NCBI GenBank assembly: GCA_030824075.1
Contig: JAVBYJ010000028.1
Location: forward strand, 1 to 64,000
Length of the DNA stretch: 64,000 bases
DNA from: Geothrix sp.
GTDB taxonomy: Bacteria; Acidobacteriota; Holophagae; Holophagales; Holophagaceae
Direction of reading: 5' to 3'
Shown in pieces: positions 31,124 to 40,123 of this stretch; position 1 is the first letter of the stretch, and every line of letters begins with the position of its first letter. Position numbers and translations under genes: made by a program. The notes beneath the pieces were generated by a model. The model was not told where the DNA came from. It did no database searches and saw only the letters and a program-made list of their open reading frames with translations.

Positions 31124-32902
31124 TCAGGGCTGGAGGAACCGGTCCGGGTTGAAGCCGGTGACCATGGCGCCCCAGTGCCTGCCCTGGACATGGATGGGCA
31201 TGGAGAGGTCGTTGAGGATCTCCCCGGTGTCGCGCATGTAGGTCTGGAAGAGGAAGGACTCGGTGTTCCGGGAACGCCGCTTCTCTGTTTCGACGGTGAA
31301 ATAGATCCTCTGGTGCCGGCTGCTCACGACATCCACCTTGGGATCCCCCGTGAGCGCCTCGGACACGCCGGAATGATGGATGGCCAGGTAGCCGTTGACG
31401 TCCAGGGCCACCGCGTAGATGGAGCCTAGATCCTTGCGGGCCTCGTCGAATACAGACTGGAGGTCCTTTCCGAAGGCGGCCGCATAGGACGTCATGAACT
31501 TCTGGGGATTCGTGTTGGGTACGGGGCGGTAAGTGCGGTCGAAGACATCGATGCCCCGGGTCGCGAGGTCCTGGATGCGGGCTTCCATGGTGTCCCGCCA
31601 GTGCGTGGCCCGCTGGATCACGGATTCCAGTTCGCCGGTGCCGGTCCTGAAGCGGGAGACCAACTCCAGCAGCTTCTCGGTGGCGCGGTTCATGTCGCCG
31701 GAGAACCGGGTGGATTCCTGCAGCCGTTCACCTGCCTCCAGGCTGAGGTTCTGGATCGCCTTGGCCTGCTGGTGGATTTCCACGCTGGTACCGGAGATGC
31801 TGTCCACGGCGGACTTGGCGCCGGTGAGCTGGGCAGTGTTCTCCTCGAAATCGCCCACCATCTTGGCGAAGTGTTCCGAGGCCCGGCCCAGGATGGCCGA
31901 GGTTCCCTGGAAATCCTGGGTGATGACCTGGATGCCTTGGGAGGTGCGCTCCACGTCCTGAAGCATGTCGCCGAGGTTCTGGGAGATCTCTTCAGCGGCG
32001 CCGCCGACGCTTTCGGAAAGCTTCCTGACCTCGTCGGCCACGACCGCGAACCCCTTTCCGGCCTGGCCGGCGTGGGCCGCCTCGATGGAGGCATTGAGGG
32101 CCAGGAGCTTGGTCTGGGTTGAAACGCCTTCGATCAGCTGGACCACATCGCTGATGCGCTCGGAGCGCTCGTTCAACCGGGCCACGAGTTCTGCGAAGTC
32201 GATGAGCCGCCGGTGGGTCGTGGCCATGCCGGTATCGGCTTCCACCAGTTCGAGCCGGGTCATTCGTGCGGACTCGAGGTTGTCCTGGGTGGTGCTGGTG
32301 ATGTGGCCAGTCACCCGGGCGACCTCGCCGACCGCCTCGGCCACCTCCTGGCTCGTGCGGGTGATGCGTTCCGACAGTTCACCCTGCCGCTGGGCGTCCA
32401 CGGCGGAGTCGGAGGCGAGTTTCGTGGTCCGGGTGGAGCCCACGGCGATGGAGAGGCCCAGGCGCTTCGAGCTGTCGAGAATGTCCCTGATCTCCCCGGC
32501 AAACCGGTTGTAGCCCTCGGCCAGTCCCCGGATTTCGTCGTGGGTGTCGAGGGAGATGTCCTGGGAGAAATCACCGCCCTGGATGGTCTTCGTGATCTTC
32601 CGGAGGGGAATCGCCACGGACAGGTGGAAGGTGAGGAAGGCTCCGGCTCCGAGGACGAGGGCCAGGATGGGGACGAGGACGGCCATCGTTTCGGCGCGCG
32701 ACAAGAGCTCGAGGGTGACCGAAGCCTCCGGCCCTGCCGGCACCGGCAGGCTGGATCGGAGGGTGCGGGCGACATGGAGGGTGTACCCGCTGAGGATCAG
32801 GAGCATGGCGAAGATGGGGAGCATGCACCCCAGGATCTTGCGGAGGAGGGAGTTGAACAGCGACCGCTCCACGAACTGGTAGATGCCTTTGATCAGTCGC
32901 AT
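31124..32902 (-). CDS. Methyl-accepting chemotaxis protein with C-terminal sensory domain
   Basis: A 592-residue chemoreceptor. It has two membrane helices (residues ~20-45 and ~70-95) with only a short loop between them, so almost no periplasmic sensor. A HAMP domain follows (IPLRKITKTIQGGDFSQDIS), then the signalling domain whose hairpin tip reads LALNASIEAAHAGQAGKGFA. After this comes a further domain of about 160 residues (RGIDVFDRTYRPVPNTNP ... IYAVALDVNGYLAIHHSG ... SRHQRIYF ... FLFQTYMRDTGEILNDLSMP). That domain resembles a PAS/Cache-like module found at the C-terminus of some proteobacterial receptors, so sensing is probably cytoplasmic. No che genes are in the window, although flhF/flhA show motility. 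Confidence 0.9.
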   Translation of the reverse strand: MRLIKGIYQFVERSLFNSLLRKILGCMLPIFAMLLILSGYTLHVARTLRSSLPVPAGPEASVTLELLSRAETMAVLVPILALVLGAGAFLTFHLSVAIPLRKITKTIQGGDFSQDISLDTHDEIRGLAEGYNRFAGEIRDILDSSKRLGLSIAVGSTRTTKLASDSAVDAQRQGELSERITRTSQEVAEAVGEVARVTGHITSTTQDNLESARMTRLELVEADTGMATTHRRLIDFAELVARLNERSERISDVVQLIEGVSTQTKLLALNASIEAAHAGQAGKGFAVVADEVRKLSESVGGAAEEISQNLGDMLQDVERTSQGIQVITQDFQGTSAILGRASEHFAKMVGDFEENTAQLTGAKSAVDSISGTSVEIHQQAKAIQNLSLEAGERLQESTRFSGDMNRATEKLLELVSRFRTGTGELESVIQRATHWRDTMEARIQDLATRGIDVFDRTYRPVPNTNPQKFMTSYAAAFGKDLQSVFDEARKDLGSIYAVALDVNGYLAIHHSGVSEALTGDPKVDVVSSRHQRIYFTVETEKRRSRNTESFLFQTYMRDTGEILNDLSMPIHVQGRHWGAMVTGFNPDRFLQP

Positions 32903-32977
32903 CGGAGATCCCCGCTCTCGTCGTATCCGTCCATGACCCTTTGCTCCTGTTCCGAACCCCATTTGGATCGGACAAGA

Positions 32978-33012
32978 CGATCCCTGGGGTCCAGGTCCCA
33001 CCCAAGGGATCG
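32978..33012 (-). terminator. Hairpin between the hemerythrin and chemoreceptor genes
   Basis: CGATCCCT (32978-32985) pairs with AGGGATCG (33005-33012), and GGG (32987-32989) with CCC (33001-33003). It lies 40 bases beyond the hemerythrin stop on the same strand. TCTTGT follows on the minus strand, a weak T run. It probably ends the bioB-hemerythrin transcript. Confidence 0.5.
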
Positions 33013-33051
33013 GAACACTACCTGCAGGGAATGAATCTGGGAACAAACGGG

Positions 33052-33714
33052 CTAATCGCCCACCAGGCGCTCCCGGATGTCCTCCCATTCCAGCTCGGTC
33101 CACCATTCCAGCTCGAGGCCCTCGCAGGCCGTACCGTAGGAGGGGCAGGCGATGCAGCCGTCGCCGCGGTGGACCTCGGGATCGTGCTGGGGCGGGTAGG
33201 CCGTGATCAGGGCCAAGCCTGTCTCCTGGGCCGCGCGCTCTTCGTCGGTCATGGGGCGGGAGGGCAGTTCCCGGATGTTAAAGCGGCGCAGGCGCTCCTG
33301 GCCTTCGGGGAACAGGACGGAGTTCTCGGCATCGATATGCCGCCACAGGGACCGGCTGTAGTCCACCGCCAGGGTCTGGATGCGCTGGCGATCCATCTCT
33401 GCCTCCAGCGGGGCACCCAGCAGCTTCTCCAGGTCATCCAGCAGGCCGCCCATGCGCCGGTGCTCGCCAGTCAGGGCGGCGAGGGGGCCTCGGTCCGCCG
33501 GCAGTTCGGCTTTGTCTGAGAGGGCCTGGAAGAGGACGGCCTCCTCCTTGTCGTGGTGGAAATCCCCAGCGTAGCGGCGGAAGAAGGCCATGAAGCGGGC
33601 CCCGTCCGCCGGATGGCCCTGGTCCGCCAGGCGGGCGGTGACAAAGGCCCGCAGCGAACCCACCACCTGCTCGATGAGGTCGTGTTCGGTGCGAAGGTCC
33701 TCGATGAGCTGCAT
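33052..33714 (-). CDS. Hemerythrin HHE-domain protein
   Basis: A 220-residue protein whose first ~150 residues are an HHE four-helix bundle. Likely di-iron ligands lie in LRTEHDLIE, DFHHDKEEAVLF, LTGEHRRMGG and LWRHIDAENSVLFP. The remaining ~70 residues are acidic with three Cys (GCIACPSYGTACEG), which could bind metal or form a redox site. Such proteins sense or store O2, NO or iron. It begins 4 bases after the bioB stop, so the two are probably co-translated. A link to protecting the oxygen-sensitive radical-SAM enzyme BioB is inference. Confidence 0.87.
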   Translation of the reverse strand: MQLIEDLRTEHDLIEQVVGSLRAFVTARLADQGHPADGARFMAFFRRYAGDFHHDKEEAVLFQALSDKAELPADRGPLAALTGEHRRMGGLLDDLEKLLGAPLEAEMDRQRIQTLAVDYSRSLWRHIDAENSVLFPEGQERLRRFNIRELPSRPMTDEERAAQETGLALITAYPPQHDPEVHRGDGCIACPSYGTACEGLELEWWTELEWEDIRERLVGD

Positions 33715-33718
33715 GGGG

Positions 33719-34693
33719 CTACGCCCGGACCGGCGCGCCTTCCACGCGCATCCCCAGGGATTCCAGCAGCCAGTGGTCGTGGCTGCCGCCGGGGTTCGGG
33801 GTGGTCAGCAGTTTCTCGCCGGTAAAGATGCTGTTGGCTCCTGCGAAGAAGCAGAGGGCCTGCAGCTCGTCGCTCATCTGGGTGCGTCCGGCGCTGAGGC
33901 GGATGCGGCTCTTGGGGAAGAGGATGCGGGCCGTGGCGATCATGCGGACCAGCTCCAGCGGGGGCAGGGGCTCCACATTCGCCAGGGGCGTGCCATCCAC
34001 GGCCACGAACTGGTTGATGGGGATGCTTTCAGGAGCGGGTTCGAGCTCGGTCAGCTCCTGGAGGAAATGGATGCGCTGATCCACCGTTTCGCCCATGCCC
34101 ACGATGCCGCCGGAGCAGACTTCCAGTCCTGCGGCACGCACGGCTTGAATGGTCTCCAGGCGCTCGTCGAACGTGCGGGTGTGGATGATGGTCTCGTAGA
34201 AGTCGCGGCTGGAGTCGATGTTGTGGTTGTAGACCTGGCAGCCGGCGCCCTTCAGGCGCTTCGCCTGGGCTTCGTTGAGCATGCCGAGGGTGACGCAGAC
34301 CTCCATGCCCATGCCGGAGACTCCGCGCACCATGTTCAGGACGGCGTCGAAGTTGGCGTCATCCTTCACCTCGCGCCAGGCGGCGCCCATGCAATAGCGG
34401 GTGGACCCGTTGGCCTTGGCCTCAGCGGCGCCAGCCAGCACCTTGTCGACGTCCTTGAGGGGTTCCACCTTCAGGTCGGTCTGGTACCGGGCACTCTGGG
34501 GACAGTAGGCGCAGTCCTCCGGACAGGCGCCGGTCTTGATGGAATCCAGGGTGCAGAACTGGATCTCTTCCGGGTTCCAGTGCTGCCGGTGGGCCGTGGC
34601 GGCCCGGTACAGCAGTTCCGGCGCGGGCAGATCATGGATGGCTCGAATTTCGGCAGGGGACAGGGGCATGGGCGTCGCTCGCAAAGCATCCAT
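33719..34693 (-). CDS. bioB: Biotin synthase
   Basis: A 324-residue radical-SAM enzyme that inserts sulfur into dethiobiotin. The motif TGACPEDCAYCPQSA gives the CxxxCxxC 4Fe-4S site. Other BioB hallmarks are TRYCMGAAWRE, YNHNIDSSRDFYE, CSGGIVGMGET, INQFVAVDGTPL, RLSAGR and GANSIFTGEKLLTT. The [2Fe-2S] ligands fit the Cys and Arg positions (VCVTLG, CSGG, RLSAGR). ATG 34693 is chosen; ATG 34669 is also possible. It lies 17 bases downstream of the kdpE-like gene and 4 bases upstream of the hemerythrin gene. No other biotin genes are in the window. Confidence 0.95.
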   Translation of the reverse strand: MDALRATPMPLSPAEIRAIHDLPAPELLYRAATAHRQHWNPEEIQFCTLDSIKTGACPEDCAYCPQSARYQTDLKVEPLKDVDKVLAGAAEAKANGSTRYCMGAAWREVKDDANFDAVLNMVRGVSGMGMEVCVTLGMLNEAQAKRLKGAGCQVYNHNIDSSRDFYETIIHTRTFDERLETIQAVRAAGLEVCSGGIVGMGETVDQRIHFLQELTELEPAPESIPINQFVAVDGTPLANVEPLPPLELVRMIATARILFPKSRIRLSAGRTQMSDELQALCFFAGANSIFTGEKLLTTPNPGGSHDHWLLESLGMRVEGAPVRA

Positions 34694-34710
34694 TCTAATT
34701 GAATCCGGGA

Positions 34711-35409
34711 TCAATCCCCTGGGGCATCCAGATTCAGCCGGTAGCCGACGTTCGGCTCGGTGATGAAATGCCTGGGGCGAGTGGGATCCGCCTCCAGCTT
34801 GCGCCGCAGCATGGCCATGTAGATGCGCAGATAGTGCGTGTTCCCCTCGCCTCCGGGGCCCCAGACCTCGGCCAACAGCTGGCCATGGGTGGCCACCTTC
34901 CCGTTGCGCCGCACCAACGCTTCCAGCAGGCGGTACTCGAGGGCAGTCAGCTTCACGATCCGCCCCTCCAGGCTGACCTCCCGCTGTTCGAGGTCGATCC
35001 TGAGGCCGCCGCTGCACATGACGGGTTTGGCCACGTCCGCCTGGAGCGTATGGCGCAGGGCCACGCGAATCCTCGCCAGCAGTTCGGCGGCGCCGAAGGG
35101 TTTGGCGAGGTAGTCATCCGCCCCCTGGTCGAGGGCCCGCACCTTGTCGCATTCCTGGTTGCGGGCGCTGAGGATGACCACCGGCTTGCGGCTCCAGGTT
35201 CGGAGTTCCTTCAGGACGGCCATGCCATCCCTGTCCGGCAGCCCGAGGTCGAGCAGCACCAGATCCGGGTTGTGGCTGCGCGCCATGGCGAGGCCCTCGG
35301 TAGCGGTGACCGCGCTCAGCACCTGGTACCGCTGGCTGGACAGGGTGGGGATCAGGAAACGGCGGAGGGGCTCCTCGTCCTCGATGATGAGAATCAGCGG
35401 CTGGTTCAC
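34711..35409 (-). CDS. KdpE-like response regulator
   Basis: A 232-residue OmpR-family regulator. The receiver domain has the acidic pair IIEDEE, the phosphoacceptor in LVLLDLGLPDRDG and the conserved Lys in YLAKPFG. The DNA-binding winged helix has KLTALEYRLLEALVRRNGKV and the KdpE-type recognition region THYLRIYMAMLRRKLEADP ... HFITEPNVGYRL. It overlaps the stop of the upstream sensor kinase by 4 bases. There is no kdpFABC in the window, so its target may be something else, for example the divergent amt/porin genes. Confidence 0.9.
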   Translation of the reverse strand: MNQPLILIIEDEEPLRRFLIPTLSSQRYQVLSAVTATEGLAMARSHNPDLVLLDLGLPDRDGMAVLKELRTWSRKPVVILSARNQECDKVRALDQGADDYLAKPFGAAELLARIRVALRHTLQADVAKPVMCSGGLRIDLEQREVSLEGRIVKLTALEYRLLEALVRRNGKVATHGQLLAEVWGPGGEGNTHYLRIYMAMLRRKLEADPTRPRHFITEPNVGYRLNLDAPGD

Positions 35410-37313
35410 AGGACCCCCTCGGGCGGCGCGGGCGGGGTGCCGTCCAGGGGCAGGGCCAGGCGAAAACTCGAACCACCGCCGGGGCGATCCTCCACATGAA
35501 TCCTGCCGCCATGGGCCTGGACGATGGCCCGGCAGATGGCCAACCCCAGGCCCACGCCACCCTCACGCGCCTCCGGCAGGCGGAAGAACTTGTCGAAGAT
35601 CCGGTCCTGGAAACCCGCCGGGATGCCCGGTCCCCGGTCGGCCACTTCCAGATGGATCCAGCCAGGCTCATCCCACGCCCGCAAATCCATCTCCAACCCT
35701 GGCGCATGCCGCTGGGCGTTCGTCAGGAGGTTGACGAGCACCTGCTCGATGAGGACCGCATCCAGAGGGGCCAGGGGCAGGCCCTCCGGCAGCACCACGC
35801 GGATGGGCAGGGCACCCTGGCGCCGCTCCATCCGCCCCAGGGCAGAACCGACGACCTCTTCGAGGGGCTGCCACTCCTTCTGGATCTGGATGGCGCCGCT
35901 CTCCAACCGGGTGAGGTCGAGAAGATTCCCCAGCAGATGGGACAACCGTTCGCTCTCGTCCTGGATCATGGTGAGCAGGTCGCGGCGGGTGGAATCACTG
36001 ATGTCGCCGGGCAGCAGAAGGCTTCCGGCCGCGCCATGAATGGCGGTAAGAGGGGTCCGGAGATCGTGCCCGATGGCCCCCAGGAGGGTGCTTCTCATGC
36101 GTTCCGTCTCGCTTTGCACCTGGGCCTTGCGGGCTTCATCCAGCCAGCGCAGGCGTTCAAGGGTCAAGGCGATCTGGACGGCGAAAGCCTTCAGCAACTC
36201 CCAGGTGCCTGGGGGCAGGCCCGCCATCCCCTGCGGCAGGACCTGAAGGACGCCTTCGCTCCGATCGGTCCCTGTGAGCGATAGGCAATAGGTTTGGCCC
36301 ATGGAGAGGGGCTCCAGCGGATCCCCGAGGCGTTCCCCGACATCCAGCCGGGGCAGCAGCTCTTCAGGCGGAGGCAGGTCAGGGTCCAGGGAGGGAGCGG
36401 GCAGGGCCTTCCATCCGGAACCCTCTGGAAACAGCAGGCAGGCCTCTGCCTTGAACACGCGACGGATGTGATCCGCCGCTGTATCGGCCACCTGGCCTGA
36501 TGTGTGGTTGCGCATGAGGGCCCGCCCCAGCAAGTACAGCGAGGCCGTGTGGACTTCCCGGCGCTGCACTTCCCGGGCCTGCTGGCGCAGCCGGTGAAGG
36601 AGCCCCACCACGGCCTGCGCGGCGAGGAGCATGGCCAGGAAGAAGAGCAGGTTGGGCCAGTGGGTGGCGACGCGGCTGAAGCGGGGCGTCTCCAGGAGGA
36701 AACTGTAGAGCAGCGCACTCAGGACCGAGGCCAGCACGGCGAGCCCTTGACCCCAACGGTGGGCGATGAAGGCCACCGCGGCCAAGTACACCGGCAGCAC
36801 CAGGGAGATGTTGCCTTCCCGGGGCACCAGCCAGGCCAATCCCGAGCACGCCCCGAGGACACTGAGGGTGCCCACCATCGCCCCGAAGCCGGTTCCCCGA
36901 CGTTCCGGTCCTGGGGAACCCCGCCGGTCGTCCAGTACCTCGATGCGGGTATCGAGGCCCCGGCGCTGGAGTTCATCGGCGGTGGAGTGCCCCACCCGGG
37001 CCCAGGGCCAGCGGTCTCCCGAACGCCCCAGCAGCAGGGCCTGCGCATGGGTGCTGCGGGTCACTTCCGACAGACCCTGGGCCAGGGTCGGGGCCTGGAC
37101 GATCGCGATCTCGGCTCCCAGGCGCTGGGCCTCCTGCAACCACACCTGCACCTGTTCGTCGTCCTCCGCGAGCTGGGGTCCTCCTGTCTCCACGTGAACG
37201 GCAATCCACGGCACGGCTCGTTCCCGGGCCATACGAAACCCGGCCTGGATGAGGCGGAGCGCGCGCGCCTCGGATCCGAGGGCCACGAGGATGGGCCGAA
37301 GCGGGGCTTCCAT
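35406..37313 (-). CDS. KdpD-like sensor histidine kinase lacking the N-terminal KdpD domain
   Basis: A 635-residue membrane kinase. Residues ~1-125 are a universal-stress-protein-like domain (PILVALGSEARALRLIQAGF); ~140-265 form a four-helix DUF4118 membrane module; ~270-400 a GAF-like region; then the HisKA box LLGAIGHDLRTPLTAIHGAA and an ATPase domain (NLLTNAQRHAP, DRGPGIP, GVGLGLAICRAIV). E. coli KdpD is near 900 residues. The ~370-residue ATP-binding KdpD domain is absent here, and the ATG at 37313 starts cleanly at the USP part. Its stop overlaps the regulator start. It is transcribed away from amt. Confidence 0.87.
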   Translation of the reverse strand: MEAPLRPILVALGSEARALRLIQAGFRMARERAVPWIAVHVETGGPQLAEDDEQVQVWLQEAQRLGAEIAIVQAPTLAQGLSEVTRSTHAQALLLGRSGDRWPWARVGHSTADELQRRGLDTRIEVLDDRRGSPGPERRGTGFGAMVGTLSVLGACSGLAWLVPREGNISLVLPVYLAAVAFIAHRWGQGLAVLASVLSALLYSFLLETPRFSRVATHWPNLLFFLAMLLAAQAVVGLLHRLRQQAREVQRREVHTASLYLLGRALMRNHTSGQVADTAADHIRRVFKAEACLLFPEGSGWKALPAPSLDPDLPPPEELLPRLDVGERLGDPLEPLSMGQTYCLSLTGTDRSEGVLQVLPQGMAGLPPGTWELLKAFAVQIALTLERLRWLDEARKAQVQSETERMRSTLLGAIGHDLRTPLTAIHGAAGSLLLPGDISDSTRRDLLTMIQDESERLSHLLGNLLDLTRLESGAIQIQKEWQPLEEVVGSALGRMERRQGALPIRVVLPEGLPLAPLDAVLIEQVLVNLLTNAQRHAPGLEMDLRAWDEPGWIHLEVADRGPGIPAGFQDRIFDKFFRLPEAREGGVGLGLAICRAIVQAHGGRIHVEDRPGGGSSFRLALPLDGTPPAPPEGVL

Positions 37314-37343
37314 GGGGGTTTTAGAGTAAGCGGTGGCCCCGCA

Positions 37344-37361
37344 TAAAAAGCGCGTAAAAAG
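37344..37361. promoter_or_regulatory. Direct repeat operator candidate, TAAAAAG x2
   Basis: TAAAAAG at 37344-37350 and again at 37355-37361, 11 bases apart, one helical turn. It lies in the divergent region between the KdpD-like gene and amt. OmpR/KdpE-family regulators bind such phased direct repeats. Confidence 0.45.
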
Positions 37362-37409
37362 TCGGGCCTGCGGACCCGCGTCACAGATCCCTCTCCGCAT
37401 ACTTCCGGC

Positions 37410-37433
37410 ATCCGGCGAATCCGGATGAGGAGG
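37410..37433 (+). promoter_or_regulatory. amt leader: inverted repeat next to a strong ribosome-binding site
   Basis: ATCCGG (37410-37415) / CCGGAT (37421-37426) lies directly before GAGGAGG (37427-37433), which is 8 bases from the amt ATG. The small hairpin could influence access to the ribosome-binding site. Confidence 0.35.
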
Positions 37434-37441
37434 TTCTCTTT

Positions 37442-38680
37442 ATGGCGCCCATGCCATTGAATATCGGAAATACAGCATTCATGCTCCTCTGCGCGAGTCT
37501 CGTCATGCTCATGACGCCGGGTCTCGCCTTCTTCTACGGCGGTCTCGTCGGCCGCAAGAATGTGCTGACCATCATGACCCAGAGCTTCGTCTCCCTCGGC
37601 TGGACCACGGTGCTGTGGTTCACCTTCGGCTATTCGATGTGCTTCGGCCCCACCTGGCACGGCATCGTGGGCGATCCCACCCACTACGCCTTCCTGAAGG
37701 GCATCACCCTCGACACCATGTTCACCGGCAATGACGCGGGCATTCCACTGATCGTCCATGTGGCCTACCAGATGATGTTCGCCATCATCACGCCCGCCCT
37801 CATCACGGGGGCCTTCGCCAATCGAGTGACCTTCAAGGCCTACTTCCTCTTCCTGACCGGATGGCTGGTCTTCGTCTACTTCCCCTTCGTCCACATGGTG
37901 TGGAGCCCCGAGGGCATTCTCGCCAAGTGGGGCGTGCTCGATTTCGCCGGCGGCATCGTGGTGCACAACACCGCGGGATTCGCCGCCCTGGCTTCGATCC
38001 TTTATGTCGGACGCCGCAAGGTGGTCGAGAATGTGCCGCACAACATTCCACTGATCGCCTTGGGGACGGGTCTTCTTTGGTTCGGCTGGTACGGCTTCAA
38101 CGCGGGTTCGGAATTGCGCGTGGATTCCGTCACAGCCAGCGCCTTTCTGAACACCGATGTGGCAGCCTCCTTCGCGGCGGCCACCTGGCTGCTGGTGGAG
38201 TGGATGAACGCCCGCCAGCCCAAGCTGGTGGGCCTGCTCACCGGCGCCGTAGCTGGTCTGGCCACGATCACGCCGGCCGCAGGCTACGTGTCCCTCAGCA
38301 CGGCGGCCCTCATTGGCATTCTCGCGGGCGTGATCTGCTACTACGCCGTGGCTCTGAAGAACAAGTTGGGCTGGGACGATGCGCTGGATGTCTGGGGTGT
38401 GCACGGCGTGGGGGGGCTCATCGGCGTGATCTTCCTGGGGATCTTCGCCTCCAAGGCCTGGAACCCGGCCGGATCCGATGGTCTGCTGCTGGGCAATGTG
38501 GCCTTCTTCGGCAAGCAGGTCGCCGCCGTGGGGATCTCCTCTGTGTGGGCCTTCTCCTTCACCTACGGGATGCTCTGGATCATCGATCGCATCACACCTG
38601 TTCGCGTGGCCGTCGCCACGGAGGAGAAGGGACTCGATACCGAACTCCACGGTGAAGAGGCGTATCCACAGGGGCTTTGA
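37442..38680 (+). CDS. amt: Ammonium transporter (Amt/MEP family)
   Basis: A 412-residue membrane protein with 11 membrane helices that conducts ammonium. Seen: the N-terminal family signature (AFFYGGLVGRKNVLTIM), the first pore His in DFAGGIVVHNTAG, the second in VWGVHGVGGLIGV, and FGWYGFNAGS. No cleaved signal is obvious. GAGGAGG lies 8 bases upstream. The usual glnK partner is not adjacent; a porin gene follows instead and a KdpDE-like pair is divergent. Confidence 0.96.
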   Translation: MAPMPLNIGNTAFMLLCASLVMLMTPGLAFFYGGLVGRKNVLTIMTQSFVSLGWTTVLWFTFGYSMCFGPTWHGIVGDPTHYAFLKGITLDTMFTGNDAGIPLIVHVAYQMMFAIITPALITGAFANRVTFKAYFLFLTGWLVFVYFPFVHMVWSPEGILAKWGVLDFAGGIVVHNTAGFAALASILYVGRRKVVENVPHNIPLIALGTGLLWFGWYGFNAGSELRVDSVTASAFLNTDVAASFAAATWLLVEWMNARQPKLVGLLTGAVAGLATITPAAGYVSLSTAALIGILAGVICYYAVALKNKLGWDDALDVWGVHGVGGLIGVIFLGIFASKAWNPAGSDGLLLGNVAFFGKQVAAVGISSVWAFSFTYGMLWIIDRITPVRVAVATEEKGLDTELHGEEAYPQGL

Positions 38681-38799
38681 GCCCTTGGCTGAAGCATGGC
38701 GCGCTCGCCCCCTTCGGACCGACGCGCCGTGCCTCTTCGGAATGGATGTTCTCGAAAAAGATGCCGACCCTTCCGCAAGCCCATTAAGGATTTGTCATC
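38681..38799 (+). other. amt-porin spacer
   Basis: This 119-base gap contains no recognisable gene and no strong hairpin. AAGGAT lies 7 bases before the porin ATG. The porin may be co-transcribed with amt. Confidence 0.35.
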
Positions 38800-39966
38800 A
38801 TGCGCACCTCGATGCTCCTGCTTCCGGTCATGGCCACGGCACTGCTGGCCCAGACGCCTGCGCCCGCACCTGCCGGTCCAACCTTGAAGGGGCGTGGTTC
38901 CCTCTGGGCCTCTGCCGTGACCCAGAACCGCGAAACCCCGGATGGATCCCTGGTCTTTCGGCCCCTTGAGGCGGGTCAGAGCCAGTTCTCCCTTGATGGC
39001 CTCATGCTGGGGTTGGACGCCACCTTCGCCAAGGGCTGGTCCGCCAAGGCCACTCTGCTCGCGGGGCACACGGGCAAGACCGTCCAGTCCACGACCGGGG
39101 ATCCGGGCAGCATCGCGGCCGTGGAGGCCATGCTGGTATGGACCGGCGAGCGCGACACCTTCCGGGTCGGTCGGATGATCACCTTCATCGGGATGGAGTT
39201 CCTGGACGGCACTCAGAATGTCACTGCCAGCCGCGGCCTCCTGTTCACCTTCGTGGATCCCTTCGGTCAGGTCGGGCTCAATTGGCACCACGCCTTCAGC
39301 CCGGTCTGGAGTGCGGATCTCTGGGTGTTCAACGGTGAGGATCGGCTCCAGGACAACAACCACGGAAAGACCGTGGGACTGGGGGTCACCTACAACCACC
39401 AGGGAGCGCAGGACAAGTACCTGTCCCTTCACGCTTACCGCGGACCGGAACAGGACGGACTCGGAACCAGCGCCAATAGCGGTGCCGAAGGACGGAAGCG
39501 AGAGCGGGTTTGTCTCATGGGCCAATGGGCCCGTGGCGCCGCCACCTTGCAGGGGGAGGTCACCCTGGGGCGTGAATCCTTCGCGGCGGGCAGCCTCCTC
39601 GGGGCCGCCGCTCCAGCCACGGCCACCTTCCGGGGGTATGGACTCATCTACAAGCACGAGGTCGTGCCGTCCATCAGCTTCTTCGCCCGATTGGAATGGC
39701 TGTCCGATGACGCCGGCGTGCGCCTCAGCGCAGATCCCGCCATCCGGGAGAGCCTTGGACTCGACGGCCCCGTGGCCTACGCGGGGAGGACCGATGCCGG
39801 TCTGCTCGCCCGGTCCATCAGCCTCGGCGTGGAAAAGAAGCATGGACCCGCCTTTGCCCGCCTCGAACTCCGCCAGGATCGGCTCAACCGCGACCTGAAG
39901 GATGCCCAAGGAGAGGCCTTCCGGGACGGGGTGTCTGGCACCGTCAGCCTCGGGGCAAGTTTCTAG
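38800..39966 (+). CDS. Outer-membrane porin-like beta-barrel protein
   Basis: A 388-residue protein with a signal peptide ([18 protein letters not shown]) followed by alternating amphipathic strands and a C-terminal Phe ([11 protein letters not shown]), typical of an outer-membrane barrel. Motifs such as [28 protein letters not shown] and [11 protein letters not shown] match the beta-barrel porin (OmpL-like, BBP2) group. It follows amt, so uptake of nitrogen compounds is possible, but substrate specificity is not visible. Confidence 0.8.
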   Translation: MRTSMLLLPVMATALLAQTPAPAPAGPTLKGRGSLWASAVTQNRETPDGSLVFRPLEAGQSQFSLDGLMLGLDATFAKGWSAKATLLAGHTGKTVQSTTGDPGSIAAVEAMLVWTGERDTFRVGRMITFIGMEFLDGTQNVTASRGLLFTFVDPFGQVGLNWHHAFSPVWSADLWVFNGEDRLQDNNHGKTVGLGVTYNHQGAQDKYLSLHAYRGPEQDGLGTSANSGAEGRKRERVCLMGQWARGAATLQGEVTLGRESFAAGSLLGAAAPATATFRGYGLIYKHEVVPSISFFARLEWLSDDAGVRLSADPAIRESLGLDGPVAYAGRTDAGLLARSISLGVEKKHGPAFARLELRQDRLNRDLKDAQGEAFRDGVSGTVSLGASF

Positions 39967-40002
39967 ACCTTTTTGTCATGAATTGATCTGCGGCGGTCTG
40001 TG

Positions 40003-40032
40003 CCACAACCCCTTTTTTATGGGATGTTGTGG
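40003..40032. terminator. Hairpin after the porin gene
   Basis: CCACAAC (40003-40009) / GTTGTGG (40026-40032), with CCC and GGG extending the stem and a T-rich loop, 36 bases after the porin stop. The T run is inside the loop rather than downstream, so strong intrinsic termination is doubtful. Confidence 0.45.
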
Positions 40033-40082
40033 ATGGTCTGTGAAAAATCCACGGATGAATTCGGCCTCCCGGGAGTGCGTGC

Positions 40083-40118
40083 TAGATTGGGCCCTTAACC
40101 GCCCCTTGGCGGGAGGAG
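40083..40118 (+). promoter_or_regulatory. Promoter and leader of the E1 fusion gene
   Basis: TAGATT (40083-40088) followed by GGGCCC, then the hairpin CCGCC (40099-40103) / GGCGG (40108-40112) that touches the ribosome-binding site GGAGGAG (40112-40118). The TAG-A/G-NT-GGG start resembles the promoters at 8858 and 42280. Confidence 0.4.
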
Positions 40119-40123
40119 TTCTT

